From: Bacteroidales bacterium
GTDB lineage: Bacteria > Bacteroidota > Bacteroidia > Bacteroidales > Paludibacteraceae
DNA length: 64,000 nucleotides
NCBI GenBank assembly: GCA_015061165.1
Contig: SUXC01000002.1
Location: forward strand, 62,001-126,000
Reading direction: 5' to 3'
The translations under genes were made by a program, and so were the position numbers. Within the stretch, counting starts at the first letter, position 1, and each line of letters begins with the position of its first letter. This document shows positions 62,327 to 64,000 of this stretch, piece after piece. The notes beneath the pieces are model-generated. The model ran no database searches and was not told where the DNA came from. It was given only the letters and a program-made list of their open reading frames with translations.

Positions 62327-62368
62327 CTATAAACTATAAACTTTACACTATAAACTTTACACTACTCC
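62327..62368. repeat. Heptamer array at the batA stop codon
   Basis: Six 7-bp units in register: CTATAAA, CTATAAA, CTTTACA, CTATAAA, CTTTACA, CTACTCC. On the minus strand these read TTTATAG/TGTAAAG, the same family as the GTGTAAA arrays. The last unit includes the batA stop codon (TAG, 62364-62362). Confidence 0.9.
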
Positions 62369-63339
62369 GCCACTGTGCGGGTTACGAAGAAACGAATGAG
62401 TATCTCTATCAGCAGACACAGCAATGCAGCTGTTAGGAATGGCATAAAGTATTCCGTGCGTTTGGAGTACTCGCGAACACGAATCTTGGTCTTTTCCAGT
62501 TGGTCGATTTGTTGATAGATACTGCGCAGACTATTATTGTCGGTTGCACGAAAATACTCACCTCCTGTCATTTGTGCGATATTGCGGAGTGCAGTCTCGT
62601 CAAACTCAGAGCTCATGTATTGTTTACCCATGGGTGTTTGTATAGGTACCAACTCATCTCGCGTGCCCACGCCTATCGCGTACACGCGTATATTAAAGGT
62701 CTTTGCTATTTCCGCAGCAGTTTGTGGGTCTATATCGCCGCTGTTATTGCTACCATCTGTCAGCAGGATAACCACTTTGGACTTAGTAGGCGAGTCTTTC
62801 ATTCGATTAACGGCGTTGGCCAATCCCAGACCAATGGCTGTTCCATCTTCTATCATGCCGAACTTCACCGAATGAAACAGGTTCACCAGCACCGCATGAT
62901 CGGTTGTCAATGGGCATTGCGTAAAGCTTTCGCCCGCAAACACCACCAATCCTATTTGGTCATTAGGGCGCGAGAGCACAAACTCGGTTGCTACAGCTTT
63001 TGCAGCTTCCAATCGGTTGGGTTTCAGGTCTTCGCCAAGCATTGTACCCGAGATATCCAGAGCCATCATAATATCGATACCTTCCGTACTCTCCGACTGC
63101 CAGCGGTTGCTCAGTTGTGGGCGAGCCAACGCCAATGACAGCAACGCTATGACAGCCACATGCAGCACAAAAGGCACATGAATCAGCCATACGCGCCAAC
63201 TCTTAGGGTGTTGCACAAGGCTATCTGTGGAAGACAACTGCACCGATGCACGTGCATTACGCAGCTTCCATATATACCATCCTACTACTGGTATCAGCAG
63301 CAAGAGCAGAAACAAATATCCTGGATTAGCAAATGTCAT
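62362..63339 (-). CDS. batA: BatA-like vWA membrane protein
   Basis: 325 residues. N-terminal TM helix (LFLLLLLIPVVGWYIW), a second near 60-75, a vWA domain about 88-280 with MIDAS MALDISGTM near 93-101, DGTAIGLGLANAVNRM and LLTDGSNNSGDI, and a C-terminal TM helix about 295-318 (FMPFLTAALLCLLIEILIRF). Paralogue of batB next to it. Its stop codon is in a heptamer array. Confidence 0.9.
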   Translation of the reverse strand: MTFANPGYLFLLLLLIPVVGWYIWKLRNARASVQLSSTDSLVQHPKSWRVWLIHVPFVLHVAVIALLSLALARPQLSNRWQSESTEGIDIMMALDISGTMLGEDLKPNRLEAAKAVATEFVLSRPNDQIGLVVFAGESFTQCPLTTDHAVLVNLFHSVKFGMIEDGTAIGLGLANAVNRMKDSPTKSKVVILLTDGSNNSGDIDPQTAAEIAKTFNIRVYAIGVGTRDELVPIQTPMGKQYMSSEFDETALRNIAQMTGGEYFRATDNNSLRSIYQQIDQLEKTKIRVREYSKRTEYFMPFLTAALLCLLIEILIRFFVTRTVAE

Positions 63340-63366
63340 AATGTTTACAATTGGACAATGTACAAT

Positions 63367-64000
63367 TTAGTTTTCTGTAGGTTCTTCTACAGGGGTTGTC
63401 TCTTTCACAAAGGTGTATGCACTGCGCAGACTTTTTTCATTCTCATCGGGTGTTGCGGTCCATTTAGCGAACTTCACCAAGTCTGCCAACGTCAGCATCT
63501 CGCGCAGCGATTCATACAGTTCTTTCTTATCGCTGAGCAGTCCGCGCATAGCACGCAGTGTCTCGTCGGAAGTCTGCTCCACGCTGCTCACTTCAAAGCG
63601 GCGAGCTATGTATTCGCGCACCACATCTGTGAGTTGGGTGTGATATTCCTTCACTTGTCCTGTCTGCCAAATCTTCTGTTCGCGGATAGCATCCAGTTTC
63701 TCCAACGCCACTTCCTCTGCGGGGCGCAATGGCTCGGCAGGTAGCACCTCATCTTCGCTTTTGCGTGCACGACTTTGCAGATAAGTAATCAGGTAATATC
63801 CTCCCACGCCTATTCCTGCTATGGCCAATGCCAACAGTACCCAGCGCAATATTCCCCACCACCAGATAGGGGCTTTGTATATCCCTTTGATGTCGGTGAT
63901 AGCCATATCGGTGCTATCCATCTCGAACGGTTGCACCACATTCAGCATGAGCGACTCGCTCCAAACGGTGTCATCGCCACTCACGAAGGGCAGCGGAGCG
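63367..64000 (-). CDS. Bat-operon protein, C-terminal part (cut by the window end)
   Basis: Open at the right edge: the frame continues without stop to base 64000, giving at least 211 codons. A TM helix (WWGILRWVLLALAIAGIGVGGYYLI) is at about codons 45-68 of the visible part; a beta-rich extracytoplasmic part (PLPFVSGDDTVWSESLMLNVV) precedes and a cytoplasmic helical part of about 135 residues follows (KLDAIREQKIWQTGQVKEYHTQLTDVVREYIARRFEV). This matches the second, BatD-like/DUF4381-like protein that usually stands before batA. Not complete, so no full-length claim. Confidence 0.75.
   Translation of the reverse strand, partial: APLPFVSGDDTVWSESLMLNVVQPFEMDSTDMAITDIKGIYKAPIWWWGILRWVLLALAIAGIGVGGYYLITYLQSRARKSEDEVLPAEPLRPAEEVALEKLDAIREQKIWQTGQVKEYHTQLTDVVREYIARRFEVSSVEQTSDETLRAMRGLLSDKKELYESLREMLTLADLVKFAKWTATPDENEKSLRSAYTFVKETTPVEEPTEN

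Overview
The window comes from a member of the Bacteroidota, most likely an uncultured gut-type Bacteroidales. Evidence: promoters of the TTTG (-33) / TAnnTTTG (-7) class, a SusC/SusD pair inside a polysaccharide utilisation locus (PUL), a MurF-Alr fusion, a fumarate reductase of the frdCAB type and a batABCDE cluster. I could not place it to genus.

Layout. 1-18.8 kb is mostly housekeeping: aroK, sufE, a DUF2490 protein, an ftsE-like ATPase with a DUF349 protein, pheS, a shortened murF-alr fusion, dxs, trkA/trkH, tRNA-Ser(GCU), a small chorismate mutase, valS and uvrA. 18.9-54 kb is one coherent carbohydrate region: (i) a single gene for a secreted beta-helix/metallophosphoesterase protein (18868-22023) divergent from a DeoR-family regulator; (ii) a unit running leftward from 34950 to 23639 with two more beta-helix/phosphoesterase fusions, a three-module beta-helix protein, a 43-residue peptide and galM; (iii) an about 19 kb unit running leftward from 54000 to 35157: agaS, gatZ-like, pfkB kinase, exported amidohydrolase, GH36-like enzyme, susC, susD, two Cys-rich lipoproteins, GH31, a DMT permease, a CE7-like esterase and a NahK-like kinase. 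54.2-57.8 kb is frdCAB; 58.0-64.0 kb is the bat operon, cut by the window end.

How the parts work together. The PUL looks built for a galactose/galactosamine-containing glycan: SusCD binds and imports it, GH36/GH31 alpha-galactosidase-type enzymes and the esterase trim it, and GalM, NahK-like, AgaS, GatZ-like and PfkB proteins process the sugars. Three large secreted phosphoesterase fusions suggest, as inference, a phosphorylated or phosphodiester-linked substrate.

Two signals stand out. First, the three PUL promoters (for the genes starting at 22023, 34950 and 54000) share one architecture: an inverted repeat ATGTT-N4-AACAT exactly 33 bp upstream of the -7 box, and a TTTCGAAA palindrome centred 124-129 bp upstream of it. 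Second, 7-bp tandem repeats of several families are scattered through spacers and also lie in frame inside pheS, murF-alr, dxs, valS and uvrA, where they add short low-complexity insertions to conserved proteins. The MurF half of murF-alr has also lost its C-terminal ligase domain.
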